Origin: Cladorhizidae sp. MBARI D1340-BT2
Taxonomy: Eukaryota; Porifera; Demospongiae; Poecilosclerida; Cladorhizidae
Assembly: GCA_028752905.1 (NCBI GenBank)
Contig: JAQNBH010000015.1
Coordinates: forward strand, 30,936,488-31,000,487
DNA: 64,000 nt
Direction: 5' to 3'
In this document: positions 63,606 to 64,000 of the stretch, piece after piece
Layout of the letters: each line of letters starts with the position of its first letter
How positions within the stretch are numbered: position 1 is the stretch's first letter
Position numbers and translations under genes: made by a program
The notes under the pieces: model-generated
Databases searched by the model: none
The model's input: the letters and a program-made list of their open reading frames with translations, nothing else
Told to the model about the DNA's origin: nothing

Positions 63606-63813
63606 GTTGGTGGCAACAGCAAGCCCCTGTATTCATTGTTTCTCTGATGATGTGTGTGGGGGGGGCAGTGTTTTTGTGAAATTACAGGGTGGAGGGCAGG
63701 CATGGGGGAATTTATCAACACCAGGGCTTTATTTAGAAAAATTCCGAAGGAGGTGGGGATGATGTTTAGTAAAAAATTAATTAAGAGGACAAAACTTCCG
63801 TTGGGAGACTACG

Positions 63814-64000
63814 TAGCAAGTTATTCCTGATGAAGGCTAGGGCATCTACATAGTTATTCCTGATGAAGGCTAGGGCATCTACATAGTTATTCCTGATGAA
63901 GGCTAGGGCATCTACATAGTTATTCCTGATGAAGGCTAGGGCATCTACATAGTTATTCCTGATGAAGGCTAGGGCATCTACATAGTTATTCCTGATGAAG
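63814..64000. repeat. 33-bp tandem repeat, TTATTCCTGATGAAGGCTAG
   Basis: Five to six nearly identical units with GGCATCTACATAG, cut by the window edge. Confidence 0.9.

Noticed and set aside
63035..63679. Pro/Ser-rich or Glu/Arg-run ORFs
   Set aside because: Translation of the CCT/CCA tract before POMT2 exon 11; the real frame from 63527 differs.
1..64000. tRNA, rRNA or snRNA genes
   Set aside because: Looked for cloverleaf and A/B-box patterns by eye and saw none convincing. A tRNAscan or Infernal run would be decisive.

Overview
The window is eukaryotic nuclear DNA from an invertebrate animal. Genes are split into short exons (48-371 bp) by GT-AG introns, the proteins are animal housekeeping enzymes, and most of the remaining sequence is minisatellite arrays plus decayed DNA transposons. 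A sponge or other early-branching animal is plausible, but the sequence alone does not fix the phylum. No prokaryotic operon, CRISPR array, rRNA or tRNA was seen.

Layout. (1) 1-7.78 kb holds tandem arrays, a hAT-type MITE inserted in one of them (4251-4948), and dispersed repeats. (2) 7783-7942 (+) is the last coding exon of an Atg8/LC3-family gene that stops right after the conjugation glycine. (3) 9981-18372 (-) is a complete 10-exon GSTZ1 gene (maleylacetoacetate isomerase, 213 aa), found by joining exons too short to stand out as ORFs. (4) 18373-18511 is a 139-bp bidirectional promoter interval. (5) 18512 to beyond the right edge (+) is POMT2 (protein O-mannosyltransferase 2); 11 exons code about 489 residues here, and the C-terminal part lies outside. 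The last intron seen (38242-63526) is about 25 kb.

Gene logic. GSTZ1 acts in tyrosine/phenylalanine breakdown; POMT2 acts in ER O-mannosylation. They are not in one pathway. Their head-to-head arrangement is the same as in the human genome (14q24.3), so this looks like an ancient divergent pair sharing a promoter.

Repeat logic. The POMT2 and GSTZ1 introns have been inflated by minisatellites. In two cases the seed can be read. A 42-bp array (22602-24297) copies the exon-3 5' splice site about 40 times. A 23-bp array (about 41.33-44.14 kb) is built from the LHGEAG-coding part of a Tigger/pogo-like transposase and splits that transposase in two. There are also nested TTAA-flanked piggyBac-like elements (26568-29734), a 650-bp foldback MITE (13590-14240), and an 8.9-kb region bounded by inverted repeats (47877-56760) containing near-identical tandem segmental duplications.
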